Assembly (NCBI RefSeq): GCF_000003195.3
Contig: NC_012870.2
Span: forward strand, 13,322,501-13,386,500
From: Sorghum bicolor
Lineage: Eukaryota > Streptophyta > Magnoliopsida > Poales > Poaceae
Direction of reading: 5' to 3'
Length of the DNA: 64,000 bases
Below are positions 1 to 12,011 of this stretch, piece by piece. Each line of letters begins with the position of its first letter. The stretch's first letter is position 1. The translations under genes were made by a program, and so were the position numbers. Below the pieces are notes generated by a model, which saw only the letters and a program-made list of their open reading frames with translations, did not search any database and was not told the origin of the DNA.

Positions 1-3000
1 CAGATTAAGAATATCCAAATTAGAGCAACCACCAATTTTGAGAACTGAGAGAGTAGACTTCTCCGAGACAAAACGACTTAGATCCTCCCTGCACACAAAA
101 TAAAATCAGCTTATATTTATGTACGTGCTTAAAGCAAACACGATATTACTTATATAGGATGCAAATATAATCATTCACAAATCAATATCAAAGATGACTT
201 TTGCAGCAGGATAACCATAACTAGCTAAGTTCTGCAAGAGACGTAGCATGGCAATCAACATATGACTAATGCAGTAACTTGAAACAGAGTAATAGACCAC
301 TAATTGCACTACACTATTAGATTTGTAATAACTTAATAGGACCTCTGCTTCACACTTTGATTGTTTAATAACCTTGATCTCGTCTTGCAATTTTAGCTGA
401 GGAGTAGCATTGGAAACAAGATAAAACATGTAAAATACTAATCATTATATTGCAGCCAAACATAACATACCCAGTAATCCTGTTGACTGCATCAGCAGCC
501 ATGGTAATCTCGAGAGTTCTTAAACTTGGGCAGGAAAATGCAATACAATCCAAGGTAGTGGCGTCAACATCACTGAAAGAAACATTAAAGAACAAGATAC
601 ATGTTAAGAGTACTAAACGTTATCTCAGTAAAGAAACATACACCGCTAGGGATACATGATCTTATACTGGTATAAATCATGGATAGTAATCAGTAGCCAT
701 TGATGAGCACTGACCAATTTGATTGCGAGTACTGAACTACTGATTGTGGGTCTCTAAAGTACAGCATTGGTCAGAGAAGGCATAATGTTTTAGAAACAAA
801 TTTAAAGAATTAGTTTTAGAAACAAGTTAGCAAGACAAAGAAAATCTGAAACGAAACCATTTCTATAAAATTTGCAAATAGATGCATGCACCGTTTGTAC
901 ATTCATCTAGCAAGCACCTTTATACAGTATTTATAGCCACCAAGCAACAACAACCGACCTAATCTTGGTGTCCACTCACAAATGATCCTACAACTTGACT
1001 AGGTACTTCTGGAACCACATTTTGGTCCTTTTAGCATTGGCCTTGTTTAGATGCACCCAAAAAACCCAAAACTTTACAAGATTCCCCATCACATCGAATC
1101 TTGCGGCACTTGTATGGAACATTAAACATAGATAAAAAAGATAACTAATTCCACAGTTTACCTGTAAATCACGATACGAATCTTTTAAGCCTAGTTACTC
1201 TATGATTGGACAATGTTTGTCAAATAAAAATGAAAGTGCTACAGTGTTAAAATCCAAAAAGTTTTTGGATCTAAACAAGGCCACTCGGCTAGTTTAGAGT
1301 TGTATACTTAATGTCACAGGATAAGCAAAGGATAAGCCACTAAGGGCAGTCCCAATGCTAGAAACTACACGTAGTTTCTATACCTATTAATTTCTATAGA
1401 CACTATATATAGAAACCATGGTCCCAATGGATAGTCTCTACAGAATAATTTTTTATCCAATCACATTCATTCTCTCTCCATTCTCAACCAATCATATCAC
1501 TTCATGTCTTGGATTTCCTGAAGACATGGTTTCTAACTTAGACCCGGTTTCTATGATTTTTACTCTCTCTCTTCAATAACTACCTTGCCACATCAGCAAA
1601 ATGCTTAGGTGGCACTACAATTAATGTCTATAGAAACTATGATGGTTTCTGCATTTGGAGTGCTCTAAGGCACCCTATTCATTGTGTTCTGCAGTGGGAC
1701 ATTAATCTGACATTAATATTCATGAGCTCATACACTCATACGACATAGTAACCGACCTAAAGCATTAACGGAAGGTCTGCATATGGATTGTGCAGCAGCA
1801 TGACAAGACACAGACAACTCCCCACTAATTTCTCAACAAGCATCCCTGCTTGAATCTGGAATTACCAAAACCAACCCAACCAATGCTCAAATATGATCTG
1901 GGGACACCAACATCTTATCTCCTCACAGAAACAAAAAAAGGTCAGCAAGTCCACATACCCTAAATATGACAAGGATGTGGTTTCCCCATGGTTGCATGGT
2001 CTTATATAGTAGGCACTGTTATTAATTTGTAGTGCATGCTTATTGAGCCCTGAGCATTAACCAAAATCCCTACATCCTTATCAGATAGGACATAAATATT
2101 CTGTACATGCGTTGCCCCTTGTTTTGTCATGCCAATTGGAGACCAAGGCAGCAGTTTCAGATCGGTTACCCGTCTTATACTGTGCATTGCTACTACTTTG
2201 GAAGTCACCCACAAATATGACCTTTTTCCCCATATATAATATTCTAGCGATTTATATTGTATCCCTTAACAAAAATTGAATAATCGAATGCAGAAATTAC
2301 GCGCGGGCGAATTCCCTGGTCATCGCAAAAAAAGAAAAAGAGAAGCAGCGCGGAGCTGAGATCGGCTCCTCGATCCTACTGCGGCACACGCAGATCGCGT
2401 CAAGAATCGCACTGTTCCGGATGAGATTCGGCCGGGGCACCTCACCTTTCCATTCGGAGGTACAGGCGGGAGAGCGCGGTGCAGCGCGGGAGCAGCGCGG
2501 CGAGGAGGGCGACGCCAGAGGCGGCGAGGACGCGGAGGCGGAGCTCGTCGGCGGCCCGCCAGACGCGGCCCGCGCAGTCCCGCCAGCCGCGGCTGACGCC
2601 CGCGGCGGCCAAGACCCCGCGGGGGCCGAGGCGGCGCAGGACCTCCGCCATGACCTCCGTGGGCACGGGGCGGCGGGCGCCCACGTCCACCGTGGCGCCC
2701 TCCTCCTCGTCGTCCAGCTCCGCCTCGGCCATGTCCGCGTCGTCCTCCACCTTGGGCTTCTTCTCCGGCGACGACGGCGTGGTTCCGGCCTCGTCGAAGG
2801 AGAGGGCGCGGCGGAGCCTGTGCTGCTGCTCCCCTCCTCCGGCGCTGGCGCTGGCGGTGGCGCTGGCGGCCCCCGACGAGGAGGAGGGCGACGGGGTCGG
2901 GGCGGGGCCGGGGGCGACGGGGCCGACGCAGACGTGGCCCTTCTTGGGCTGGCCGCAGCGGCCGCAGTTGTAGTTGCCCCGCGTCTTGGGGCGCGGCGGC

Positions 3001-3026
3001 GGCGGCGGCTTGGGCAGCGACGCCAT
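1..3026 (-). CDS. F-box/LRR protein, 5' part of gene (runs off the left edge)
   Basis: Three coding exons are visible on the minus strand: 3026-2446, 572-471 and 88-1, the last continuing beyond the window. Splice sites are canonical (AG/GTGAGG donor at 2446, GG/GTATGT donor at 471) and the phases join cleanly. The N-terminus is proline-rich and holds a short cysteine motif, CGRCGQPKKGHVC (residues about 21-33). A Ser/Ala/Gly-rich low-complexity stretch and an acidic patch follow. The F-box lies near residues 120-160 (VPTEVMAEVLRRLG...), and leucine-rich repeats begin at once and continue into exons 2 and 3 (LRTLEITM, LSVLKIGGCSNL). F-box/LRR proteins are the substrate-recognition subunits of SCF ubiquitin ligases; the substrate here is unknown. 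The 1.87-kb first intron carries two MITEs. The start is the first ATG of the GC-rich exon, and no better upstream one is in frame. Confidence 0.85.
1039..1282. mobile_element. Tourist-like MITE, family A, copy 1
   Basis: The ends read GGCCTTGTTTAG... and ...CTAAACAAGGCC, with an AT-rich body holding the family's recurring blocks (cacatcgaatctt, attaaa-ata-ga, gacgaatctttt, attggacaat-tttgtcaaat). About 22 copies of this family occur in the window. Copies with intact flanks show a 3-bp TTA/TAA target duplication, typical of PIF/Harbinger-type (Tourist) elements. This copy sits in an intron; its flanks (att/act) are not a clean duplication. Confidence 0.85.
1344..1665. mobile_element. MITE, GGGCAGTCCCAATG type
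   Basis: The element is bounded by TAA on both sides (1341-1343 and 1666-1668). Terminal sequences GGGCAGTCCCAATGC and GCATTTGGAGTGCTC form an imperfect inverted repeat. The internal motif agaaac-tatggtttct recurs. The TAA duplication suggests the PIF/Harbinger superfamily. Confidence 0.7.
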
Positions 3027-3285
3027 GGCCGGGGCGGGGCCCCAGGGCGGCAGGGACCGGCCCCGGGGGTTAGGGTTTGGGGGGCGCGCGGCTCCGGGTC
3101 GGTCGGTCGGTCAAGTCAGAGGAGGAGGGGGAAATAGCTGCTGGGGCAGCTGGCCCGCGCGGGAGGGCTTGGCGCCATTTTTCGGGGCGCGAGGAGGATG
3201 GGTGGAGTGGATGGTGCGAATGGGGAACGGAGGTGAGGATTTGGTTTTCGCGCAGCGCAGCGCCGCGCCGGCCACGACGCAGACG

Positions 3286-3356
3286 CAGCTGCCTGCCTGC
3301 CTGCCTGCCTCTCTCTCTCTCTCTCTTCACAGACCACCACACACACACACACACAC
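3286..3356. repeat. Compound microsatellite in the F-box gene leader
   Basis: Consecutive short runs of CCTG, CT and CA/AC units lie about 270-330 bp upstream of the F-box ATG, probably in the 5' leader or proximal promoter. Confidence 0.85.
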
Positions 3357-3583
3357 GGGGGCACAGGCGCAGCTGCCCGCGAGTGAAATGAAAAGAAAAA
3401 AAAAAAGTGGGGGAGGAGGGCGACGAGACGTGTTGCAAGTCGTTGGGTCGGGGGGCTCCGGCTGTCCGGGATTTCCTCTGTTCTGCCGCCGCTGACTGCC
3501 CTGGCGGCCTTTGACAATATCCGCATCCGCCCGGCGGCCCTTCTTCTGCACCGAAACCGAACTCGTGTGCGAAATGGCGCAAA

Positions 3584-3774
3584 TATCTTAGTTTCCGATA
3601 AATTTTGTAAAAAATTTTTATGCATAAAGTATTAATAATAAATAATAAATAATTGTACAGTTTTTATTTATAATTTGTGAGACGAATCTTTTAAATTTTA
3701 ATCTATAATTAGATAATATTTATCAAATACAATTACAGTGTTCACTTTTAAAAAAAATAAAACTAAACAAGGCC
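3584..3774. mobile_element. Tourist-like MITE, family A, copy 2 (left end decayed)
   Basis: The body blocks (gacgaatcttttaaa, agataatatttatcaaatac) and the right terminus aactaaacaaggcc are present. The left end is reduced to a degenerate tagtttccgataaa. It lies just upstream of the F-box gene. Confidence 0.7.
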
Positions 3775-5239
3775 ACAAAATTTTATGGCTTCTTGTGTCA
3801 ACAGCTCGTGGAGTTTTTACCGAGTTTCGTGTTCTTTTTTTCTCCCTTCTCCGTCGTCGGTGTGCACGCGGATTCAACTCGACCCCTATTTATTTACCCG
3901 AATCATGACGGTCGCAAGTGGCATCGCCCTGCTTTGCCAGGGAAAGTACCAAGAAAAGAGATTCTGAATCCACCTAGCGCTCCATTAGAAAAGTGACTCA
4001 AATCGAAACTTGGCCATCCGCTCTACAAAACGATCTAGGATTTCGTATTTCGAGTGAAGTGGAAATAATACTTTGTTTTCAGACGGCTGCCGAATCCACG
4101 TTGGAAATATGGTGCATCCAGCTTAGCATATTTTACGCGGTCATTTACAGTAATTTATTTCATTCATGATGACTTCCGGTTGGTAGCACATCCGCAATGT
4201 TAACTTACCCAAAGTTGGGAGACAAAAGGAAAGACTATTTTATATATTTTTATTTTCTATGCAATATTAAACTTATATGCTAATCTTTCTGTTTCTTGGA
4301 CTATATAAAATAGGTCAGTTATTTGATTATTACTAGTGATTATTCTCTATCTTACTTTTTTTCCTATTCACGTTGTATTACAGTTCGGACACCTAGCTAA
4401 ATAGCTCGCAGTGAAAAGCTCAGGTACGTGTGGCAGATTAAAATAGAGGAAATGCTAGTGCATCCTACTGTATAATGCAAGTGTCCTAGATAGGTGTCAA
4501 ATGTGATGTTTGTAGAAAATTAAAAACAATTTTGCTATATTTATCGTCCCACATGCCAGCACAATGGTCCCTCTTCTATACTTTTTTGGTAATTCTAGTT
4601 TCTATAACCAAATTTGGTTTGAAGAGGAAAAAATAAATCATATTGAAGATATCATTTTGCCAACTTATTTATGTATAGATAGTAGATGAAACAATGTTCT
4701 ATTTATTGAGTCTCTTCTTATCTGAAAAGTCATAACTGAAAATAATCTTCGCAGGTTTATTGTAAGAGAAAAACATTGTTGAATGACTAACAGATGCGGC
4801 AGATAAACTCAAATAAACAGGCTCAATTTGTAGGACTACTTACTACTCAATCCATCTCAAATTATAAGACATTTGACTTTTTGACATCAAGTTTGACCAC
4901 TCATCTTATTTAAAAATTTATGCAAAATATCACTTTTTGTTATGGTTTGGTTTATTAATTAAAATTCTTCAAGAAATATTTTAATTTGATTAATTTTTAT
5001 ATAATTTTTTTTGAATAAGAGGTTAAATTTGGAATAAAAAAAGTCAAATATATTAAATGATTTGATGACCAATTCATGCACAACGAACCAATGTTCTATG
5101 GATCCATTAATAAATCACTCTACAATTCCTTTTTAGCTTGGATTTTATATCTATCTCATATAGAAGATGGCGAAAATAAATATTGTGTATTGCCTTGTTT
5201 TTTAATTCTTTTTTAGCTTGGATTTTAAATCTGTATGTC
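3775..5239. other. Intergenic AT-rich DNA
   Basis: No supported gene was found. Around 4846-5090 the sequence looks like a decayed Stowaway-type element: it begins ctcaatccatctcaaattataagacatttgac and ends near gtcaaatatatt. Nothing else was recognised. Confidence 0.4.
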
Positions 5240-6235
5240 TGATATGTCACCTTAGCGTTAGCACACCCTTCTATAAGCTTTCGAAAGCGAACCCAATCAG
5301 GTAGCTGTGTTTCTTCTCAACCCAAACCTTAGCTCGACTAGCCTCTCTTCCTAGGAATCCAACATTTCTGCTCTGCCGGTGATTTTGGTGGGAGCAGTTC
5401 CTTTGGTTTTCCTATTCCCTTGGAACTTCTCCTACGATTTTTTTGGTGCGGGCATCCTGATCGCTCATGGGTCTACTGCAAACTCTAAATGCTTCTAGCT
5501 GTATAGGAAATTCAGGCAATTTGGATACGATGTAGTTAGCTATATAATGAGAACTTTGGGCATATATGCATCGCGGATCAACTTATCTATATGGCCTTTA
5601 GGCACTGTGAGGTTTCTCTTATCACTTTTCTTGTCAGATATAGCACATGTAATTAGTGTACAATATGATGTATACTTGACAAGACAGTCTATGTTTTGCA
5701 AACACATTCAGTAATCTAAGCGTGGTTGTTCCATGACTGAACGCCTACTTGGATGATCATCTTTCACTTGTCCTTTTCTTGTCTTTATGGTCATGGAGGA
5801 GTCACCAAAATTTTGGAGAAATCAGCTTTCATAGATTCATGATAGTTTATTTTTATATGGCCATCAACTGTCCCCTTGTTTGAATTAAGACGTGATCTTT
5901 TTGATTTTGTCTGGCATGAACTTTCATTTCAATGCACACTTGTTTTCTAGATTTCTTAGATTGATTCAAGTTCCTAACTTTTTTTATGCATTGTTGCAGC
6001 AACTAGCTGATGGAGGGAAAGCCAAACGAAAGCATGAAAAATAAGCCCATGGGCATCATTAGCGCCACCGAGGGCCAAAATGATGTGGCACGACAAACAA
6101 ACGATGGAGACCTCGCTGGCTTCCCTGCCTACAACGATGGTGAGGGCCCTTCAGCGGCTTCTGCGTCGACTCCGAGGGCCTACAATGTCAGGTGTATTCG
6201 TGATGTGCAAGCTATGGCTGTGAAGTAAGATGTTG
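5240..6235 (+). other. Doubtful transcript-like unit with a 72-codon ORF
   Basis: A leader-like CT-rich stretch (about 5300-5400) is followed by a typical 3' splice signal (tttttttatgcattgttgcag, ending 5999). A 72-codon ORF then starts at 6010 and stops at 6228. The protein is hydrophilic, begins MEGKPNESMKNKP, and matches no family I recognise. The ORF has better composition than its surroundings but could be a captured exon fragment in a transposon, since a Helitron-like 3' end lies 300 bp downstream. Treat it as a weak gene call. Confidence 0.25.
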
Positions 6236-6519
6236 GTTTCCAACAGCATGTGCTAATTTCCCAGATCTTTTGACTTAATGTTTAAGCTCTCTTCCGTTTG
6301 CAAAAAATAATGTTTAAGCTCTCTTTGCTGCTCTTGCTACTCTATGTTTTTTAGGATCTTTACCTATGATGGTTATGATGCCATTTTTTTAAGGGATGTG
6401 GCTGGCGAGATTTGCAATTCAATCTCGTGCATTCGTCCTGTCCTAACTATGTTTTTTTTGCATGGATCTTAATATATCTCGCCATTTACTTCATTTTTTT
6501 AAAAAAATATAATTCTTTT

Positions 6520-6556
6520 GATTTAACCGTAGCGTTAGCACGGGCACGCTACTAGT
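6520..6556 (+). mobile_element. Possible Helitron 3' terminus
   Basis: A short hairpin (GTAGCG ... CGCTAC around ttagcacgggca) overlaps a CTAG followed by T. This resembles the hairpin-plus-CTRR 3' ends of plant Helitrons. The 5' TC end was not found, so the element's extent is unknown. Confidence 0.3.
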
Positions 6557-6559
6557 AAT

Positions 6560-7531
6560 TTGAAAACGGAAGGAGCACTTATTACAAAAGCCGTTTACTT
6601 CCAAACAGTTTGGCCTTCGAAAACGAGCTACATGACTTTTGCGCGCGCGCAGCTTCCGTATCTGTACATCTACGCACAACGTATGGCGCCGCAGCTGCAG
6701 CGCTGTTTGTTACTGTAGAAAGAATGTTACCAACCCTCGTGATGACACGTCATATGGTGGATTTGGCGGCTAGCGCCCGAGCGGCAACGGCAGGACGAAA
6801 CGATATTTTCAAATAAAAAAATAAAAACAAGTACCGGACGATTTTTTTTATGTAATAAAAATATATAGCGCTAGGTAGCCGCCAGCGGCCATAACCGTAC
6901 GTATCACCACTATCACCCATTCACCCCGTATCCGTACGTATGCGTGTATCGTAGTACGTTACACCACCCAAAATTCCGAGCACAAACTTGAAGCGCCTGC
7001 TTAAATAAAATAGAGTACAACAAAAATACAAAATTAAGCCCATTTATTTGTTAAATTTTGATGGCTATTTCGGTTTTCTAACTGAGATTCCAAAATGTGA
7101 AATCGAGAGACTCGTGGAGCTCGATCCTCTACAGGAGGCTGATCAAACAAAGACAAGGCTGGTCTGTGCGATATTTCCATTCGCGAATGGGCTGAAGATG
7201 ATACTGATGGTGTTGGGCAGTCTCGGTGTGTTTTTTTTTTTCTGAGTCTCATGCATTGAAAAAAAAAATCGAAACCTTGACAACGCACCCGCACATGGTC
7301 ATGTTGGCTTGGCAGGCTCAAAGTGTGAGGGTGTCTTTATGGAAATACTAGGAGGGAAGGAATGTGTTTTCCGGTGTCATACGTCAGGACATGGATTTGT
7401 TTTACACCTTGTTATTATTATTAAAAAGTACACAGATTCTCTTAATAAAGTACACGGATGTTTGTAAAAGTGACGAGGTAGTACATATACTTGCTGGTCC
7501 ATTCATCACTGTGCATCTTAGTCAATCCAAA
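6560..7531. other. Intergenic, no recognised feature
   Basis: Mixed-composition DNA with short homopolymer runs. The short ORFs here have no family signal, and no gene or element ends could be supported. Confidence 0.4.
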
Positions 7532-7534
7532 CAA

Positions 7535-7755
7535 GGTCTTGTTTAGTTTCTAAAAAATTGTACAAAATTTTTTAATTCTCCGTCACATCGAATATTATGG
7601 TACATACATAGAGCATTAAATATAAATAAAAAATAATTAATTGTATAATTTATCTTTAATTTTCAAGATATTTTTTTTTTAAACTTGTTAGTCTATAATT
7701 AAATAATATTTGTCAAATACAAACGAAAGTGCTATAATATTTTTTTAAAAAAAAA
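7535..7755. mobile_element. Tourist-like MITE, family A, copy 3 (right end decayed)
   Basis: The left terminus ggtcttgtttagtttc and body blocks ctccgtcacatcgaat and ttgtcaaatacaaacgaaagtgct are clear. The right terminus has decayed into poly-T/poly-A. Confidence 0.75.
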
Positions 7756-8946
7756 AATTGAAGCGGTTAAGCCCAATCAATCACGGCACGACGCACGTCA
7801 TGCTTTGCAGCAGTTGTCCTTGTACCCGTGCATAGAACTCGAATCGATGGATCGCCCTGCGCGTGCACCGGGGCAGCGCGGTCGGGCTCGGGCGGCTAGC
7901 TGAAAAATCATGCAGAGGCATAGTATTATATTGTTTCAAAATCAATTCGAAATTAAAAAAAATAATTTAGAGAGTTAAAAATAGCAATAATATAATAATA
8001 ATAATATATTTATACAAATCATGCACTCGATTTCACTCGATCTCATAAGAGGCGTAGTATTATATTGGGGCAAACAGTTTTAACCAAAAACTCAGATATA
8101 TATAAGCATTGTAGGTAAGAATTTTAATTTTGAAACAACCGGAGCTAACAAACCATATCCAAATTAACAAAACAGCTTGGGCTTGATGTTTAACGTCGAC
8201 TTCAAAAGTTAATCCTTTTTATAGATGTACTAATCCTTTGTTCGGATCAATTATAGAAAAAAAAGGAAAACTAGAAAGTGAAAGCTACTTCACGGAGGAT
8301 CCGACACACCTGCAGCTATCACGTTCGCGCCACCATGACACGATTAGTTGGATGTCACACAAGTACCAATTGGCCACGCCAAGCAAAACGGCGCGGCTCG
8401 AGTCCGTGCAATGCGATACATCAAAGTGTCAATTTAATCATGCCAATTCAACACATATAGCATAATCGTATTAATTTATTGGTCATATCATGCCTGTCTC
8501 CTAACGTGACAAAATGACTACTTTCTAAAAAATTCGTTTCACACATGCTAATATCAAAAAATGATATATTTCTTTGGCTAAAATAGGAATAAAAAAACTT
8601 TAGTTCGCGTCGATGAGATGATGAATACATGATGAGGCAACCACCGTTGCCGCCCATACGACGTGACACAACACAAGTATACCAGTAGATACACCTGCAG
8701 TGTGACAACAACAATGTCTTTATAGTTTTAAAAAACAATATCTTTATGTATTCCAAACCCTAAATCTACTTGTTATTTTTTATAGTCACCACGTTGAAAA
8801 AAATTCATTGTAAATTAAAAACCACAATACACAATGGAGAAAATCACTAGCGTGGGCTATATCTTCTCTCTTCTTCGAATCCACTCTCTCTGCATTATTT
8901 TCTTATTTCTTTCATCTCCATGTCCTTGTCTAATTCATAGTCCCTA
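7756..8946. other. Intergenic AT-rich DNA
   Basis: I see no gene, RNA or complete transposon here. ORFs of 60-100 codons in this stretch lack any protein-family signature. Confidence 0.35.
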
Positions 8947-9302
8947 ACTCCCTATGTTCTGTAATACAATGTATTCTATAAATTTTTAAAAAAAATTAAG
9001 AAAACATTCAAATAACACGTATACCCATAAATTATTCCAACTATAGAGTTTCTTCTCAAATCGCGGCTTCCTTTTTAACAAACATTACCAAATCAAAAAC
9101 AATTTTTTTTAAAAAAAATAAGAAAACATTCAAATAACGCGTATACCCATAAATTATTCTAATTATAGAGTTTCTTCTCAAATCGCGACTTCCTTTTTAA
9201 CAAACATTACCAAATCAAAACCAAAAGTTATTATGTAGAATATATTATATTTCAATACAAATTTTAAAAGACAAAATACACTCTATTTTAGGACGGAGGG
9301 AG
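8947..9302. mobile_element. Stowaway-type MITE with an internal tandem duplication
   Basis: The left end (aactccctatgttctgtaatac) and right end (ttttaggacggagggagta) form a Stowaway-style inverted repeat. Inside, a block of about 110-120 bp beginning near aagaaaacattcaaataac is repeated in tandem (copies starting 9000 and 9122) with only a few differences. Confidence 0.6.
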
Positions 9303-9627
9303 TAGGTATGTAAGTAGAGTGTGCGTGCTAGGGTGGCCAAGTGCACGGGGTTAAGGCAACGACTATGCGAGGTAGGAAAATGGGTGATGTGGTAGTCTAA
9401 TAAATGCTACAAAAATCGTTCCTAATGCATCCATGATGAAAGGGATTAAATGTTGACTTTTATACTTTTTTATCTCAACTTGTTTGTCGCACATGTAAAA
9501 TGTTCTTTATTCTATATATTCTCTTTGAATCTCTCGTACATGAGGCCGAGTAAATAGTCTAGCTATTATCCTCATGCTAGCTCAATGTTTTTTGTCTCTC
9601 TTCTTTTGGTGCACCTAATATGCTAAC
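9303..9627. other. Intergenic, no recognised feature
   Basis: Nothing gene-like was seen between the Stowaway element and the nested Harbinger-like pair. Confidence 0.4.
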
Positions 9628-9630
9628 TTA

Positions 9631-10595
9631 GGTAGTGTTTGGTCCATGGATGGTATGAGCCTGGGTGGGATACCGCGCCTTGTCCTATCGTCTAGTTCCG
9701 AATCAACCAGAGGCAGATTCATCCCTCATGGAAATATACATTTAGGGCATGTTTGCTAGAGGGCTTAGGGGGTGGCCCGAGCTCCCTAGCTGCAGCAGCC
9801 CATGTTGATGATGCTGGCCCATCCCCAGAATCCATCCCACACGAACCTTAAAGTACCTTGGGCCAGGCCCTAGAAAAACGATAGGGGGGTCGTTTTTTCC
9901 AGAGCCGGACTAAATTGAGCGATCGTCTGGCCCGATAGAGGGAGCAGATAACCTTCCTATCCTCTCACCTCCTGTTCTACGCTGCCCACCTCCTTTCCTA
10001 TCCTCTACTTGGCTGGCAAACAAACACAATCTCTACTCGGCTTGGCTCTATGCAGACATGCAACCAAACAAGGTCACATGCACCATTTGCGCTAGGCCGT
10101 GGCTGGCCATAGCCAGGCCCGCTAGCCAGGGCGGCCCGTGCACTGGCATCAAACACGCCCTTAAGATCTAGGGCAACCTCATCCCTAATAAACTTCAACA
10201 GATTTGTTTGTTCCACTTGGAATATGGCCTTATGGGGTTCTGGGCGAAGCAAAGACGACATGGGTATGAGAAGAGGATGGTTGACGAGGTTTTGGGCGCC
10301 GCCATTGTGTCGTCCCGGCAAACTTCGCCCTAGCCCCACTGCGAGCGACCACGTGGCAACTTCGTGTGCATTGGGAATAAAGATGAGAGAGGAAAAATAA
10401 AGGGGGGAAAAGAAAAGAGGCTAGCAGGTGAACCCCAAATGTCAGTTGTGTGATCTCAGGTTTGGTATCTCCAAACCAAACAAGAAAAAACATGACAATC
10501 ACATCCTCCCTCGACCAAACACTAGATGAGATCATCTCATCTCTAGAAATTGTGAGAGGACCGTCCCATCCTAATATCTCCAACCAAACACAACC
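9631..10595. mobile_element. Outer PIF/Harbinger-like element (host of a nested copy)
   Basis: The left terminus GGTAGTGTTTGGT and the reverse complement of the right terminus GGTTGTGTTTGGT match. TTA precedes the element at 9628-9630, and TTT/TTG follows it. No transposase ORF is evident. It is interrupted by a second element at 9745-10160. Confidence 0.55.
9745..10160. mobile_element. Nested PIF/Harbinger-like MITE
   Basis: The termini are GGGCATGTTTG and (reverse complement of the right end) GGGCGTGTTTG. TTA target duplications lie at 9742-9744 and 10161-10163. It is inserted within the larger element 9631-10595. Confidence 0.65.
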
Positions 10596-10974
10596 TTTGC
10601 ATCTCTAATGTATTTCAAGACTTCAAGCAAACACAATCTTACAAATGGCACCAAGGACTTCCTTTTTTTAAGTCTCTCATTTGAGTATAGTTGTAGCATT
10701 TGTTCATGCACGAACACATGCCCACATTACACACACTATATGCGCACTACTAGACCGACCAACAAGACTCCATAGATGATGGGCACGTCATAATTCTTTT
10801 GTGACAACACGTGGAGTGACCGTAGATTTCTTGGTGAGCTTCGGGTTTGAACCGTGGTGAACAGGCTACATGCCGGGAGCCTTTGCCATCCTAGCTGAGC
10901 TCGGCCTCCCACCAAGGAGGCAAAGATTGTCCGAATGATATTTTTCCTATGTACTAGTGCTTTAGGCCTTGTTT

Positions 10975-11206
10975 AGATCCAATTTTTAAAAAAATTTAAC
11001 ACTGTAGTACTTTTGTTTTTATTTGATAAACATTGTCCAATTATAGAGTAATTAGGCTTAAAAGATTCGTCTCGCGATTTACATGCAAACTGTGTAATTG
11101 ATTTTTATTTTCATCTATATTTAATGCTTAATACATGTACCACAAAATTTGATGTGACGGAGAATTTTGAAAAGTTTTTAGTTTTTTTGGTGAATTAAAC
11201 AAGGCC
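10975..11206. mobile_element. Tourist-like MITE, family A, copy 4
   Basis: Intact termini ggccttgtttagatcc and gaattaaacaaggcc, with perfect TTA duplications at 10972-10974 and 11207-11209. It is in the opposite orientation to copy 1. Confidence 0.88.
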
Positions 11207-11540
11207 TTACTACACAAAAAGTAAAAGGAAAAAAATAGGGCAATATTTGGCCCTATCCATATTCGCTAGTCTTTGGCAGGACACGCTTCCACCAATCGAT
11301 GGGTTGGTCAGGGCCATCGTTTCTCACTCTACTGTAGCTAGTAGGCCAGTAGCAAGTGCGTTGCGTGTCATGGCTAGCAGCTGAACTGGTTAACACGTGT
11401 CATGACGTGCACGCTGTATATCCACAATGATTTGGCCGCCCCTATCTGTACGACGACGTGACGCTAGCTGTATATCGACACTTTAAAATTGTTGCAAAGT
11501 GTTTGACACTTCCTCCGAACCGACCACGAATCGCTATGTA

Positions 11541-11776
11541 GGCCTTGTTTAGATACGATTTTTTTTATTTCGGTATCGTAGCATTTTCGTTTGTTTGTGA
11601 TAAATATTATTCAATTATGGACTAACTAGAATCAAAATTCGTCTCGCGATTTACAGCTAAACTATATAATTAATTTTTGTTTTTGTTTATATTTAATGTT
11701 TTATGCAAGTGCTATAAGATTTGATATGACGGAGAATCTTGAAATCATTTTGGTTTTCAGGAGAACTAAAAAAGAC
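11541..11776. mobile_element. Tourist-like MITE, family A, copy 5
   Basis: The left terminus ggccttgtttagatacg is intact. The right end is degenerate (gagaactaaaaaagac). The body blocks match the family. Confidence 0.8.
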
Positions 11777-11819
11777 GGGCGGTAACCTTACAGCACCTGC
11801 CTGGTACGCGCGCGGCTAA

Positions 11820-12011
11820 GGCTTTGTTTAGTTCCCAAAAATTTTCAAGATTCTCCGTCACATCGAATCTTTGGTCGTATGTACAGTTTACCTGTAATTT
11901 GTGAGATGAATCTTTTGAGCATAGTTACTCCGTGATTGGACAATGTTTGTCAAATAAAAACGAAATGCTACAATAGCCAAAAACACAATTTTTTGCGAAC
12001 TAAACAAGACC
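11820..12011. mobile_element. Tourist-like MITE, family A, copy 6 (internally deleted)
   Basis: The element is flanked by TAA at 11817-11819 and 12012-12014. At 192 bp it is shorter than its siblings because the attaaatatagac block is missing. Confidence 0.85.

Larger units (their letters stand above)
573..2445 (-). other. Intron 1 of the F-box/LRR gene
   Basis: This intron lies between donor 2445-2444 and acceptor 574-573. It holds two MITEs (1039-1282 and 1344-1665). Otherwise it is AT-rich, with no supported coding sequence. Confidence 0.75.

Noticed and set aside
2421..3495. Long plus-strand open frames of 164-238 codons opposite the F-box exon
   Set aside because: They arise from extreme GC content antisense to a clear exon with family motifs. 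The translations are repetitive Gly/Ala/Arg with no domain.
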